A DNA stretch of 35,237 nucleotides from an uncultured Clostridia bacterium (GCA_945918815.1 CAMEIU010000002.1:1-35237), one strand, 5' to 3'; counted from the stretch's first letter, positions 8,447-17,995 are shown. The notes: generated by a model not told the origin, from the letters alone. Made by a program: numbers and translations.

Positions 8447-9953
8447 GGATATATTGCTCCTTCAAATAGACCCGGTCCACCTTGCCGTTGGCGTTATAGG
8501 GCAGCTGCTCCAGCTGCACATAGACATTGGGCAGCATATATTTGGGGACGATGGACCGCATGGCCTTGGCCAGGCCGTTGCTGTCCAAGTCTCCGGCATA
8601 GACGCAGACGATCCGGTCCCGCGCGCCGTCATAGAGGCAGGCTGCGGCGCGGATCTCCGGGATGCTGTGAAGCGCCACCTCAATCTCGCCCAGCTCGATC
8701 CGGTAGCCCATGTGCTTGATCTGGCCGTCCTTCCGGGCCAGGAAGTAGAGCAGGCCGTCCCGCTCCACGGCCATGTCGCCGGTGCGGTAGATCCGGTCGG
8801 GATAGTTGGGATTCAGAGGATTCTGGACAAAGGCGGCGTTGGTCTTGTCCCAGTCGCCGAAGTAACCGTTGGCCAGGCCGGAGCCGCGGACGCAGATCTC
8901 GCCGCTCTCTCCCGGGGCCACGGGCTTCAGGTCCGAATCCAGCAGGAGAATCTGCTTGTTGGCGCAGGCCGTTCCCAGGGGAATCGGCTCGTCGTCGGCA
9001 AAGTCCCGGTCCAGATGATAGCCGGTGCAGTCCACGGTGACCTCCGTGGGGCCGTAGAGATTGATGACATGCAGCTCCGGCAGGGCCTTGCGCCAGGCGT
9101 TGACATGCTTGGCCTGCAGCGCCTCGCCGCCGAGGGCCGCCTTTTTCACAGACGAGGGTTGGCACTTGTCCAACGCGCCGGAGCTTGCCGCCAGATGGAA
9201 GGCGGAGGTGGCCCAGTTCAGGGCCGTCACCTGCTTTTCTTCCAGCTGCCGCACCAACAGCAGTGGGAACAGGAACAGCTTCTTGGAGAAGATGTGGCAG
9301 GTGGCCCCCAGCTTCAGGGTTTGATAGACGTCCTTCACCGAAAGATCAAAATAGAATGGCGCCTGGTTGGCAAACACTTCCTGTTCCGTATAGCCGCAGA
9401 ATTCCGTCATCCACTCGGTGAAGTCGATGACGCTGCGGTGGGAGACCACGATGCCCTTGGGTGCGCCGGTGGAGCCGGAGGTGAAGATGGCGTAGACCGG
9501 GTCCACATCGAGGATCTGCCCCCGACGGTTTTCCAGCAGGGCGTCGTCGGCCTCCGCCGCGAAGCCCGCCTCCATGGACACGGGCAGGCAGCAGTCCGCC
9601 AGGGCCAGAGCCTGGGCCTCGTCGGCCTGGGCGTAAAGCAGGGCCTTGGCATGGATCTGTCCAAGAATTTTCCGCATCCGGGCCTCGGGCATTTTGTTGT
9701 CCACGGGCACATAGTAATTGCCGCTGTACAATACGGCCTGCATGGCCGTCAGGGTGCAGGCTGTCCGGTCGATGAACACCGCCACCGGCCCGTTGACGCC
9801 CTGGACCGTTTTGGCAAGGAACGTGCCGAGCCGCCGGGCCTGATCCCGCATCTGGGCAAAGGTCACGGACGTGGTTTCATCGGTGAACGCCGTCTTGTCG
9901 CCGCATCGGGCCGCGGAGGCATCCAAATATTCCAGCACATTTTTTTGCAGCAT
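8424..9953 (-). CDS. Amino-acid/acyl adenylating ligase (DltA-like)
   Basis: YAIFTSGSTGAPKGIVVSH, QAPFYFDLSVKDVY, NLYGPTEVTVD, YRTGDMA, YRIELGEIE, NGKVDR adenylation core motifs. Confidence 0.85.
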   Translation of the reverse strand: MLQKNVLEYLDASAARCGDKTAFTDETTSVTFAQMRDQARRLGTFLAKTVQGVNGPVAVFIDRTACTLTAMQAVLYSGNYYVPVDNKMPEARMRKILGQIHAKALLYAQADEAQALALADCCLPVSMEAGFAAEADDALLENRRGQILDVDPVYAIFTSGSTGAPKGIVVSHRSVIDFTEWMTEFCGYTEQEVFANQAPFYFDLSVKDVYQTLKLGATCHIFSKKLFLFPLLLVRQLEEKQVTALNWATSAFHLAASSGALDKCQPSSVKKAALGGEALQAKHVNAWRKALPELHVINLYGPTEVTVDCTGYHLDRDFADDEPIPLGTACANKQILLLDSDLKPVAPGESGEICVRGSGLANGYFGDWDKTNAAFVQNPLNPNYPDRIYRTGDMAVERDGLLYFLARKDGQIKHMGYRIELGEIEVALHSIPEIRAAACLYDGARDRIVCVYAGDLDSNGLAKAMRSIVPKYMLPNVYVQLEQLPYNANGKVDRVYLKEQYIHGAGGTV

Positions 9954-9978
9954 GGAATGACTCCTTTATCTCGATCAA

Positions 9979-11826
9979 TTATTCCTTGGGGGCTTCCAGC
10001 GCCGGGGCCGCCATGGTCTGCTCAAAGGCCGTACGGTCCATGGTCTCATGCTCCAGCAGATACCCGGCGATCTCCTGAATCTTGTCCAGATTGGCGGAGA
10101 GAATCTCCGTACACTTGGCGTAGGCCTGATCCACCAGGGCCTTGACCTCGTCGTCAATGTCCCCGGCCACCCGCTCGGAATAGGATTTGGACTTCTCATA
10201 GTCCCGGCCGATGAACACCTCGCCGTCGCTGCCGTAGGACACGGCGCCCAGCTTGGGACTCATGCCGTATTTGCTGACCATATCCCGGGCAATGGCAGAC
10301 GCCCGCTGGATATCGTTGGACGCGCCGGTGGAGATATCCTCCATCAAAAGCTGCTCCGCAATCCGGCCGCCCAGTAGAGAGACGATCTGCTCGAACATCT
10401 CATTGCGGCTCAGGTAGCTTTGATCGTCCTGGGGCAGGTAGACCGTCATGCCGCCGGCACCGCCGCGGGGCACGATGGTGATCTGATGGACCGGATCATG
10501 GGTGGGCAGATGGTAGATGGCCACGGCGTGGCCCGCCTCATGAATGGCCGTCAGCCGCCGCTCGTGGGCGCTGATGACCCGGCTGCGCTTCTCCGGTCCG
10601 GCCAGGACCTTCATCATGGCGTCTTCCATGTCCTGATTGGTCAGGAAGGGCCGGTTCTGCCGGGCAGCCAGCAGGGCCGCCTCGTTGAGCAGGTTTTCCA
10701 GGTCCGCGCCGGTGAAGCCGGCCGTGGCCTTGGCGAGATTGGCAAGATTCACGTCCTCCGCCAGGGGCTTGTCTTTGGCGTGGACCTTTAAAATGGCCTC
10801 GCGGCCGCGCCAGTCCGGCGCGCCCACATAGATCTGCCGGTCAAAGCGGCCGGGACGCAGGAGGGCCGGATCCAGAATGTCCTTCCGGTTGGTGGCCGCC
10901 ATGACGATGACGCCTTCGTTCTTGCCGAAGCCGTCCATTTCCACCAGGAGCTGGTTCAAGGTCTGCTCCCGCTCGTCATGTCCGCCGCCCAGGCCTGCGC
11001 CGCGGCGGCGGCCCACGGCGTCGATCTCATCGATGAAGATGATGGACGGGGCCATTTTCTTGGCCTGTTCAAACAAATCCCGGACGCGGCCCGCGCCGAC
11101 GCCCACATACAGCTCCACAAAATCGGAGCCGGAAATGGACAGGAACTGCACGTTGGCCTCCCCCGCCACGGCTCTTGCCAGCAGGGTCTTACCGGTGCCG
11201 GGAGGGCCCACCAGGAGGATACCCTTTGGAATGCGGGCTCCAAGGCGGGTGAACCGCTCCGGGTCCTTCAAAAATTCCACAATCTCTTGCAGCTCTTCCT
11301 TTTCCTCCTCGGCTCCGGCCACGTCGGCAAAGGTCACGGGCTTGCCGTTGGCGCTGCCCACCCGGGCGTTGGCCTTGGTGAACTTTGCCATGGAATTCTG
11401 ACCGCCGTTGGAGCGGTTCAGCAGCAGGACCACCACGAAAATCACGGCGACGCCCAGCAGGAGGTAGGGCAAAATGGACAGCCAGTTGAAGGAGTTGTCC
11501 GCAGGCGGATAGTTATAGTCTGTCAGAACACCGTCCTGATACTGCTGTGCAATGGCTGCATCCAGGTCCGTGTGGAACTGCTCCACGTCGCCGATCTGGG
11601 CTGTGACCAGCTGGTCGGCGCCCTTGGAGTACAGCTCCATGGTCAGCTGACCCTCCGGCGTCAGGGAAAACTGGCGCACATCCTGGTCCGCGAACAGGTC
11701 CAGCACCTGGGCGTAGGTCAGCGAGCCGCCCTGGTCCGCGTCGAAGGTGTTGAACGCCAGGAACAGCAGAAGGATCAGAACCATCAGATAAAGCAGCAGG
11801 CTGACAGGGTTGACTTGTCGTTTCAA
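9979..11826 (-). CDS. ftsH: ATP-dependent zinc metalloprotease FtsH
   Basis: [24 protein letters not shown]-type [34 protein letters not shown] start with AGGAGA RBS. Confidence 0.95.
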   Translation of the reverse strand: MKRQVNPVSLLLYLMVLILLLFLAFNTFDADQGGSLTYAQVLDLFADQDVRQFSLTPEGQLTMELYSKGADQLVTAQIGDVEQFHTDLDAAIAQQYQDGVLTDYNYPPADNSFNWLSILPYLLLGVAVIFVVVLLLNRSNGGQNSMAKFTKANARVGSANGKPVTFADVAGAEEEKEELQEIVEFLKDPERFTRLGARIPKGILLVGPPGTGKTLLARAVAGEANVQFLSISGSDFVELYVGVGAGRVRDLFEQAKKMAPSIIFIDEIDAVGRRRGAGLGGGHDEREQTLNQLLVEMDGFGKNEGVIVMAATNRKDILDPALLRPGRFDRQIYVGAPDWRGREAILKVHAKDKPLAEDVNLANLAKATAGFTGADLENLLNEAALLAARQNRPFLTNQDMEDAMMKVLAGPEKRSRVISAHERRLTAIHEAGHAVAIYHLPTHDPVHQITIVPRGGAGGMTVYLPQDDQSYLSRNEMFEQIVSLLGGRIAEQLLMEDISTGASNDIQRASAIARDMVSKYGMSPKLGAVSYGSDGEVFIGRDYEKSKSYSERVAGDIDDEVKALVDQAYAKCTEILSANLDKIQEIAGYLLEHETMDRTAFEQTMAAPALEAPKE

Positions 11827-11866
11827 ATTGGTTTCTCCTTATTTTGAAATCATATGCGCAGGCCGT

Positions 11867-11933
11867 TGTAGGGGCGGCTATCAGCCGCCCGCAGTTGGTC
11901 TGCGCCAACGGGCGGCTGATAGCCGCCCCTACA
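11867..11933. repeat. Inverted repeat with perfect 25-bp arms (TGTAGGGGCGGCTATCAGCCGCCCG ... CGGGCGGCTGATAGCCGCCCCTACA)
   Basis: Arms 11867-11891 and 11909-11933 exactly complementary, loop contains a further TTGG/CCAA stem; in hpt-ftsH intergenic. Confidence 0.9.
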
Positions 11934-11936
11934 GCG

Positions 11937-12497
11937 TCATTTATCCTGATAGACGCTGGCCTTCAGGACGCCGACGAAGGGGAGATTGCGGTAATAGTCG
12001 TCATAGTCCAGGCCGTAGCCCACCACGAAGGCGTCGGGCACGGTGAAGCAGACGTAGTCCGCCTTCAGATCCTCTGTGCGGCCGGTGGGCTTATCCAGCA
12101 TGGTGCAGATCTTCACGGACTTGGGCCGCCGGGCCTGGAACAGATCCACAATCAGCTTCAAGGTCCGGCCGGAGTCCAGGATATCCTCCAGAATCAGCAC
12201 GTCCCGGCCCTCGATGTCGTGGTCGATGTCCTTGCGGAAGGTCAGCTTGCCGGTGGACTGGGTGCCGCCCTCAAAGGAGGTGACGCACATGAAGTCCTCC
12301 TGCACCGGAATGGTGATGGCCTGAGCCATGGCCGCGTAGAAGGGCACCACGCCTTTCAGCACGCCCACCAGAATGGGGCACTTGCCGCGGTAGTCCTCGC
12401 TGATCTGCGCACCCACCTCTTTGATTCTCGCCTGCAACGCCTCTTCGCTGACCAAAACCTGCTCGATGTCTTCCATCATGTCGAATTTGTTGATCAT
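11937..12497 (-). CDS. hpt: Hypoxanthine phosphoribosyltransferase
   Basis: VGVLKGVVPFYAAMAQ...VLILEDILDSGRTLKLI; 4-bp overlap with tilS. Confidence 0.93.
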   Translation of the reverse strand: MINKFDMMEDIEQVLVSEEALQARIKEVGAQISEDYRGKCPILVGVLKGVVPFYAAMAQAITIPVQEDFMCVTSFEGGTQSTGKLTFRKDIDHDIEGRDVLILEDILDSGRTLKLIVDLFQARRPKSVKICTMLDKPTGRTEDLKADYVCFTVPDAFVVGYGLDYDDYYRNLPFVGVLKASVYQDK

Positions 12498-13831
12498 CGC
12501 AATCTCTCCTCACTCCAAATTTGGATGATAACCGCCCGCTCTCCGGGCCGTGCGATCCGGGCTTGATCCGCGCCCAGACCATAGACCGCCAAAATTCCCT
12601 GCGCGTCCGCCGCCACCGGAAGCAGCCCCCGCCGGGCGGCAGGAATCTTCCGGTCAATCAGCAGCCGTTTCAGGCTCCGCCTGCCGCCCGGCAGGTTCAG
12701 CGTGTCCCCGGTCTGCCGGGGCCGGACGCAGATGGATTCCGTTGGGTCCATCATATCATATTTCACTGCAAAAGTGGACAGGGAATCCGGTTCTTTTTCC
12801 AAAATCACCGGCCCTTCCACCGAAATCCACAGTCCCGGCTCCGGCAGCCAGGCCCGCTGGCCCAAAGTCAGCCGCACCGGCACGAAGGATTCCGGTTCTC
12901 CTTCTCTTTTCAGATACAAACAGTCATATTCCCGCCGGGCGGTGACGCCGCCGGGCAGATGGACAGAAGCGGAACCGTCCGAATGCTCCAGCAGTCGCTC
13001 CACCGCGTCCACATGGGCCATGGCGGGCTTTGGGATCTCCAAAAGCGTCCGAACTGCCCGTCTTCGGAGGACCTGGGGCGCTTCCCGAAGGGTTCGGCAA
13101 TCCCAGCCGCCATTCCGGGCGGCCCGGTCCAGCAGGGCCCGGGTCTCCTGTTCCAGCCAGGCCTCGTCCTGGCGGAGCAGGTCTGTCATCCGTGCCACGG
13201 TCTGGGCCAGGTTGGGATTCTCCCGGCGGAGCAGCGGCGTCACCTGATGGCGCAGCCGGTTGCGCAGCGCCTCGTCGCTTCCATTGGAGCTGTCCTCCCG
13301 GTGGGGCAGGCCGTTGGCCGCCAGATAGGCCTCCACCTCCGCCCGGGTCACGGGCAGCATGGGCCGGATGATCCGGTCACGCCTGGGTGCGATGCCCGCG
13401 AGGCCCTGAAGCCCCGTGCCCCGGACCAGGTTCAGAAGCACCGTCTCCACCTGGTCGTCGGCGTTGTGGGCCGTGGCGATGCAGCCGGGCTGGGACAGGA
13501 GAAAATCATACCGCATCCGGCGGGCCGCTTCCTCCACGCTCTCCCCTGTCTCCCGGGCCCGGGCGGCCACGTCGCCCCGGCCGGCCGTCAATTCGACGCC
13601 CCAGGAAGCACACAGCCTGCGGACAAAGGCCTCGTCCTCGTCGGATTCGGCGCCCCGCAGGCAGTGGTTATAGTGGGCGGCGGCCACCTGGATTCCAAGC
13701 TCCTCCCGCAGAGACAGGAGGCAGTGGAGCAGGGCCACGGAATCCGCGCCGCCGGACAGGGCGCAGACCACCCGGCCGCCCGGCTCCGTCAACTGCTCCC
13801 GGCGGCACCAATCGAGAATCTTATCCCTCAC
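12494..13831 (-). CDS. tilS: tRNA(Ile)-lysidine synthase
   Basis: VVCALSGGADSVALLHCLLSL, AAHYNHCLRGAESDEDE, IATAHNADDQVETVLLNLVRGTGLQGLAGI; probable GTG start at 13831 overlapping the dnaB end. Confidence 0.9.
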   Translation of the reverse strand: MRDKILDWCRREQLTEPGGRVVCALSGGADSVALLHCLLSLREELGIQVAAAHYNHCLRGAESDEDEAFVRRLCASWGVELTAGRGDVAARARETGESVEEAARRMRYDFLLSQPGCIATAHNADDQVETVLLNLVRGTGLQGLAGIAPRRDRIIRPMLPVTRAEVEAYLAANGLPHREDSSNGSDEALRNRLRHQVTPLLRRENPNLAQTVARMTDLLRQDEAWLEQETRALLDRAARNGGWDCRTLREAPQVLRRRAVRTLLEIPKPAMAHVDAVERLLEHSDGSASVHLPGGVTARREYDCLYLKREGEPESFVPVRLTLGQRAWLPEPGLWISVEGPVILEKEPDSLSTFAVKYDMMDPTESICVRPRQTGDTLNLPGGRRSLKRLLIDRKIPAARRGLLPVAADAQGILAVYGLGADQARIARPGERAVIIQIWSEERLR

Positions 13832-15167
13832 TGTGCTTCCACTCCCGGTCCGCGAAGGTGGTAAACTGCGGCAGCCACTGGACCTTGACCGTGCCGGTCT
13901 CGCCGTGGCGGTTCTTGGCAACGATGATCTCGGCCACGTTCTTTTCCTCGGTATCCGGATTATAATAGTCGTCGCGGTAGATGAACAGGACCTCGTCGGC
14001 GTCCTGCTCGATGGCGCCGGACTCGCGCAGGTCCGACAGCATGGGCCGCTTGTCCAGGCGGCTCTCGTTGGCACGGCTCAGCTGGCTCAGGCAGATCACC
14101 GGCACGTTCAATTCCTTTGCCATGATTTTCAAGGCGCGGGAGATGTCGCTGACCACCTGGACGCGGTTGGCGTTGTTGGAGCTCTGGCCGGTTCCGGCGG
14201 AGGTCATCAATTGCAGATAGTCGATGAGCACCAGGCCCAGATTGTCCAGGCGGCGGCACTTGGCGTTCATCTCCGCCACGGAGATGGCCGGGTTGTCGTC
14301 CACCCGGATGTCCGTCTGGCTCAGAGCCGAGGACGCGATGCTGATCTTGGTCCACTCCTCCTCGCTGAGCTTGCCGGTGACCAGCTTCTGGTTGTCCACA
14401 AAGCTCTCGTTGGACAAAAGGCGCATGGCCAGCTGCTCCCGGGACATTTCCAGGGAGAAAAACGCCACGGTCTTGTTGGTCTTCTTGGCCACGGCCAATG
14501 CGATATTCAAGGCGATGGAGGTCTTGCCCATGCCGGGACGGGCCGCGATCAGCAGCAGGTCCGACTTGTTCAGGCCGTTGATCTTTTTATCCAGATCCCG
14601 CAGGCCTGTGGACAGGCCGGGGAAGGCGTTCTCCGAGCGGGACAGCTCGTCCAGCCGTTCGAAGACGTTGACCAGCACCATGCCAATGTGCTGCAAACTG
14701 TCGCCGGAGTTGCCCTGGCGCAGGGCGTAGATCTTCTTCTCGGCGTTCTCCATGATCTCCGCCGCCGTGCCCACGCCCTCAAAGACCGTCTCACGGATAT
14801 CCCCGGCGGCCACGGCCAGATTGCGGAGCAGGGCCTTATCCTTGACAATGCCCGCGTACTGGGCCACGTTGGCAGCGGTGGGGGTGACCTCCATGAGCTG
14901 CATCAGGTAATCGGCGGTCTTGTCGTCGCCGACGCCCCGCTGCTTCATCTTCTCCAGCACCGTCACAGGATCGATGATCTCGGAGAAGTTGAACATGGTA
15001 TAGATGGTCTCATAGAGGTCTTTATTCAATTGTAAGAAAAAATCGTCGGGCTTGAGCATGCCGATGACCTCCGCCACACAGCGGCTGTCAATGAGCATGG
15101 AGCCCAGCACCGCCTGCTCCGCCTCCAAAGAATGCGGCAGCTGCCGGGACAGGAGTTCTTCTTCCAT
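13821..15167 (-). CDS. dnaB: Replicative DNA helicase
   Basis: LPHSLEAEQAVLGSML, LLIAARPGMGKTSIALNIA, SLEMSREQLAMRLLS, LVLIDYLQLM; start MEEELLSRQ at 15167. Confidence 0.95.
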   Translation of the reverse strand: MEEELLSRQLPHSLEAEQAVLGSMLIDSRCVAEVIGMLKPDDFFLQLNKDLYETIYTMFNFSEIIDPVTVLEKMKQRGVGDDKTADYLMQLMEVTPTAANVAQYAGIVKDKALLRNLAVAAGDIRETVFEGVGTAAEIMENAEKKIYALRQGNSGDSLQHIGMVLVNVFERLDELSRSENAFPGLSTGLRDLDKKINGLNKSDLLLIAARPGMGKTSIALNIALAVAKKTNKTVAFFSLEMSREQLAMRLLSNESFVDNQKLVTGKLSEEEWTKISIASSALSQTDIRVDDNPAISVAEMNAKCRRLDNLGLVLIDYLQLMTSAGTGQSSNNANRVQVVSDISRALKIMAKELNVPVICLSQLSRANESRLDKRPMLSDLRESGAIEQDADEVLFIYRDDYYNPDTEEKNVAEIIVAKNRHGETGTVKVQWLPQFTTFADREWKHSEG

Positions 15168-15183
15168 AGGGACCTCCGATTCA

Positions 15184-15234
15184 ATTGACAATTGAGAATT
15201 GACAATTGACAATGAATGTATCCGCTTCGCGGAT
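15184..15234. repeat. Four ATTGA(C/G)A heptamers followed by ATCCGC-TTC-GCGGAT hairpin
   Basis: ATTGACA ATTGAGA ATTGACA ATTGACA ATG at 15184-15214; perfect 6-bp stem at 15220-15234. Confidence 0.75.
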
Positions 15235-15245
15235 GATGAAAAATT

Positions 15246-15310
15246 GCCCGTTTTAAGGTTTATTCGCAGGGGCGACCCTTGCGGTCGCCCCTACGGCACG
15301 GAATGATCGT
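15246..15310. repeat. GCCCGT...TTCG(C/T)AGGGGCG...CGCCCCTACGGC...GATCGT palindromic repeat, copy 1
   Basis: AGGGGCGACC-CTTGC-GGTCGCCCCT core; flanking motifs shared with copies at 17908 and 33788. Confidence 0.7.
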
Positions 15311-15326
15311 GCCGCGGCGCAAACTG

Positions 15327-15773
15327 TCAGATTTCCTGAATCTCCACCCGCAGCTCTGCTGTCACTTCGTAGCCCAGCTTGCAGCGGACGGTGTAGGTGC
15401 CCACGTTCTTGATGGGCTCGTCCAGAACGATTTTCCGCTTGTCCAGCTGGATGTTCTTCTGCTTGGCCAGGGCGTCGGAGATTTCCGCGTTGGTCACGGA
15501 GCCGAACAGGCGGCCAGCACCGCCGCCCTTGGCGGCGACCACCAGGGTCATTTCCTTCAATTCCTTGGACAGGGCCAAAGCCTGCTCCCGCTCCCGCTGG
15601 CGCTTCTCCTGCTGGGCCTTGTCGTTCATTTTCATGGTGTTGATGTTATCGGCCGTGGCCTCCTGGGCCAGCTTCCGGGGAAGCAGAAAATTCCGGGCAT
15701 AGCCGTCGGATACGTCGATCAGCTGGCCCTTCTTGCCCTGGCCCTTGACATCCTGCAATAAAATTACTTTCAT
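15327..15773 (-). CDS. rplI: 50S ribosomal protein L9
   Basis: MKVILLQDVKGQGKKGQLIDVSDGYARNFLLPRKLA. Confidence 0.96.
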   Translation of the reverse strand: MKVILLQDVKGQGKKGQLIDVSDGYARNFLLPRKLAQEATADNINTMKMNDKAQQEKRQREREQALALSKELKEMTLVVAAKGGGAGRLFGSVTNAEISDALAKQKNIQLDKRKIVLDEPIKNVGTYTVRCKLGYEVTAELRVEIQEI

Positions 15774-15786
15774 AGGTCTTTACTCC

Positions 15787-17766
15787 TTATCCTTCATAAA
15801 ATTTATCAATGCTCGCCACCAGCTCTTTCAGGACCTCCATGACGGTTTTGCCGGGAATCTGCGCACCGGCCGTGGCCGCGTTGCCGCCGCCGCCCAGGGG
15901 CTCCAGAATCACCTGGACATTGGCCTCGCCGATGGAACGGGCGGAAATGATGACCCGGTCGCCGTCGGGGAACAGCACGAAGGAGGTCATGATGCCCTTG
16001 ATGTTCAAAAGCTCGTCGGCGGCCTGAGCGGCCAGGGTGCGGGTGGCGGTATAATGCAAAGCGGAAATGGCGATCTCGTTGCGGTACAGCCGCGCCGCCT
16101 GGACGATCTGATACCGGGACACGGTGGCGTCCAGGTCATTCTGGAACAGCTTCATGACGTCCACCGTATCGGCCCCGGCCCGGCGTAGGAACGCTGCGGC
16201 CTCAAAGGTTCTGGATCCGGTGCGGACGGAGAACTTCTTGGTATCCAGCACGATACCGGCCAGCAAGGCTTGGGCCTCCATGGGCTGGATATCCTTGGGC
16301 TCCACGGCGTACTGGAGAATCTCCGACACCAGCTCCGAGGCGGAGGAAGCGAAGGGCTCATGGAGATTCAGGACCACCTGCTCAATATAGTCGGCGGCTC
16401 TCCGATGGTGGTCGATGACGGCCACACGGTTGACGGATTCCAGCAGGGCCTTGCTCTCCACCTGATCCGGCCGGTTGGTGTCCACCACGATCAGCAGGGT
16501 CCGGCTGTCGGCGGCCAGCAGGGCGTCCTCACCGCTGACAAACAGATTGTCATACTCCGGCAGCTCCGCCAGCTTTTGCAGAAGGGATTTGGCGGCGTTG
16601 TTCTCCTGGTCCAGGACGATGCGGACGGTTTTCCCCAGCTTGCGGCAGATGCACACCAGGCCCATGGCGGAGCCCAGGGCGTCCAGGTCCGCCATGCGGT
16701 GGCCCATGACGAACACCATGCTGGACTGGTTGACCAGCTCCGTCAAAGAGCTGGCAATGACCCTGGCCTTGACCTTGGTCCTACGCTCGGTCTCCTTGGT
16801 CCGGCCGCCAAAGAAGGTGAAGTTGTACCGGTCCTTGATGACCGCCTGATCGCCGCCCCGGGACAGGGCCATCTCGATGGACAACGACGCAAAATTGAAA
16901 TTCTCCTCAAAGCTGCCGCCGTCCTTGCCGATGCCCAGGGACACGGTGGCCGCCACGCCGGAGGGATTGGTAATGGTGCGGATCTCGTCGAGAATGGAGA
17001 ATTTGTTCTCCTGCAAGCGGCCCAGGTCCTTAGCCTCGAAGACCAGCAGATAGCGGTTGCGCTCGTATTTCCGCAGCAGGCCGCCCAGGTCCTTGCACCA
17101 GTCGCTGATGCGGTCGTTGATTCTGGCGTCCAGACTGGAAATGGCGGAATCCGGCAGATTGTTGGTCAGCTCGTCGTAGTTGTCCACCAGGATCACCGTG
17201 ACGATGGGCCGGGTACGGATATATTCGTCCCGGACGTTGAACATCTCCGTCATGTCCGCCAGATACAGGGTCGCCAGCAGCAGAGAGGCGTGCTCGTCCT
17301 CGGAACGGATCAGGTTGCCGTAGACCCGGTAGCGGCGGCCCTGAATCTCCACATCCTGGGGGCACTCGGTCCGGCCCTCAGCCAGCCAGCGGGTGGAGAA
17401 ACGAGGCACCACATCCTCCATTTTCTGATGGAGGAAGGAGTCCCGCAAGCCGGACACCTGATAGAAGGATTCGTTGCCCCAGACGATCTCGGAATCGCTC
17501 ATTTTAATGACCGCCATGGGGAAGGGTGAGCCGGTCTTAAAGGCGGTGCCAAGGGACGCGGTGGTGCTTTCGATGTAGGTCATCAGCGCTTTTTTCCGCC
17601 GCCCGCTGGCAATGCGGTTGTAGATAAACAGCAGCACCGTCAGAAGGACCTCAATGCCCGCCAGATAATACTGCCGGAACGCAAAGGCCGCCGCGGCAAA
17701 CAGCAGCAGCGTCACAAAATAGAGTCCCATGCCCGGCTCCAGCAGCCGGGACAGTTTTTTGTTCAA
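15787..17766 (-). CDS. gdpP: GdpP-like cyclic-di-AMP phosphodiesterase (PAS-like, degenerate GGDEF, DHH/DHHA1)
   Basis: FVMGHRMADLDALGSAMGL, LLIVVDTNRPDQVES, VAVIDHHRRAADYI, SASELVSEILQY; adjacent to rplI-dnaB as in yybT loci; likely TTG start (NKKLSRLLEPG) after GAGGGGGGAG. Confidence 0.9.
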   Translation of the reverse strand: MNKKLSRLLEPGMGLYFVTLLLFAAAAFAFRQYYLAGIEVLLTVLLFIYNRIASGRRKKALMTYIESTTASLGTAFKTGSPFPMAVIKMSDSEIVWGNESFYQVSGLRDSFLHQKMEDVVPRFSTRWLAEGRTECPQDVEIQGRRYRVYGNLIRSEDEHASLLLATLYLADMTEMFNVRDEYIRTRPIVTVILVDNYDELTNNLPDSAISSLDARINDRISDWCKDLGGLLRKYERNRYLLVFEAKDLGRLQENKFSILDEIRTITNPSGVAATVSLGIGKDGGSFEENFNFASLSIEMALSRGGDQAVIKDRYNFTFFGGRTKETERRTKVKARVIASSLTELVNQSSMVFVMGHRMADLDALGSAMGLVCICRKLGKTVRIVLDQENNAAKSLLQKLAELPEYDNLFVSGEDALLAADSRTLLIVVDTNRPDQVESKALLESVNRVAVIDHHRRAADYIEQVVLNLHEPFASSASELVSEILQYAVEPKDIQPMEAQALLAGIVLDTKKFSVRTGSRTFEAAAFLRRAGADTVDVMKLFQNDLDATVSRYQIVQAARLYRNEIAISALHYTATRTLAAQAADELLNIKGIMTSFVLFPDGDRVIISARSIGEANVQVILEPLGGGGNAATAGAQIPGKTVMEVLKELVASIDKFYEG

Positions 17767-17808
17767 CCCCGCTCCCCCCTCTGATCGTGTATAGCTATGG
17801 ATAATAGC

Positions 17809-17837
17809 ATTATAGCAAAGTGCGGCCGAATTCACAA
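17809..17837 (-). promoter_or_regulatory. Putative sigma-A promoter for gdpP operon
   Basis: Minus strand TTGTGA - 17 bp - TATAAT upstream of the TTG start. Confidence 0.6.
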
Positions 17838-17907
17838 GAGAAAATGCTGTGCAAAGGGCGTGGAATATGGTAAAATCAAAAGGTATCCCTTCAAAGGCAG
17901 TCAAAAA

Positions 17908-17972
17908 GCCCGTCCGAAACAGATTCGTAGGGGCGGCCCTTGCGGTCGCCCCTACGGCAAATATACGGTCGT
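17908..17972. repeat. GCCCGT...TTCGTAGGGGCGGCCCTTGCGGTCGCCCCTACGGCA palindromic repeat, copy 2
   Basis: Same core and flank motifs as 15246-15310; lies just upstream of recQ. Confidence 0.7.
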
Positions 17973-17995
17973 GGGATCCAAATTCGGAGGTATTT

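Noticed and set aside
15184-15214. Possible CRISPR-like array
   Set aside because: Only ~4 contiguous 7-bp units with no spacers and no cas genes; a simple tandem repeat.
8370-17529. Other long plus-strand ORFs (8370-10145, 10978-11847, 12521-13864, 13833-15035, 16270-17529)
   Set aside because: All antisense to dlt-like, ftsH, tilS, dnaB and gdpP genes; no conserved motifs.
17849-17995. N-terminal extension of the recQ ORF (MQRAWNMVKSKG...)
   Set aside because: Translates the palindromic repeat; the start at 17996 has an RBS and matches RecQ N-termini.
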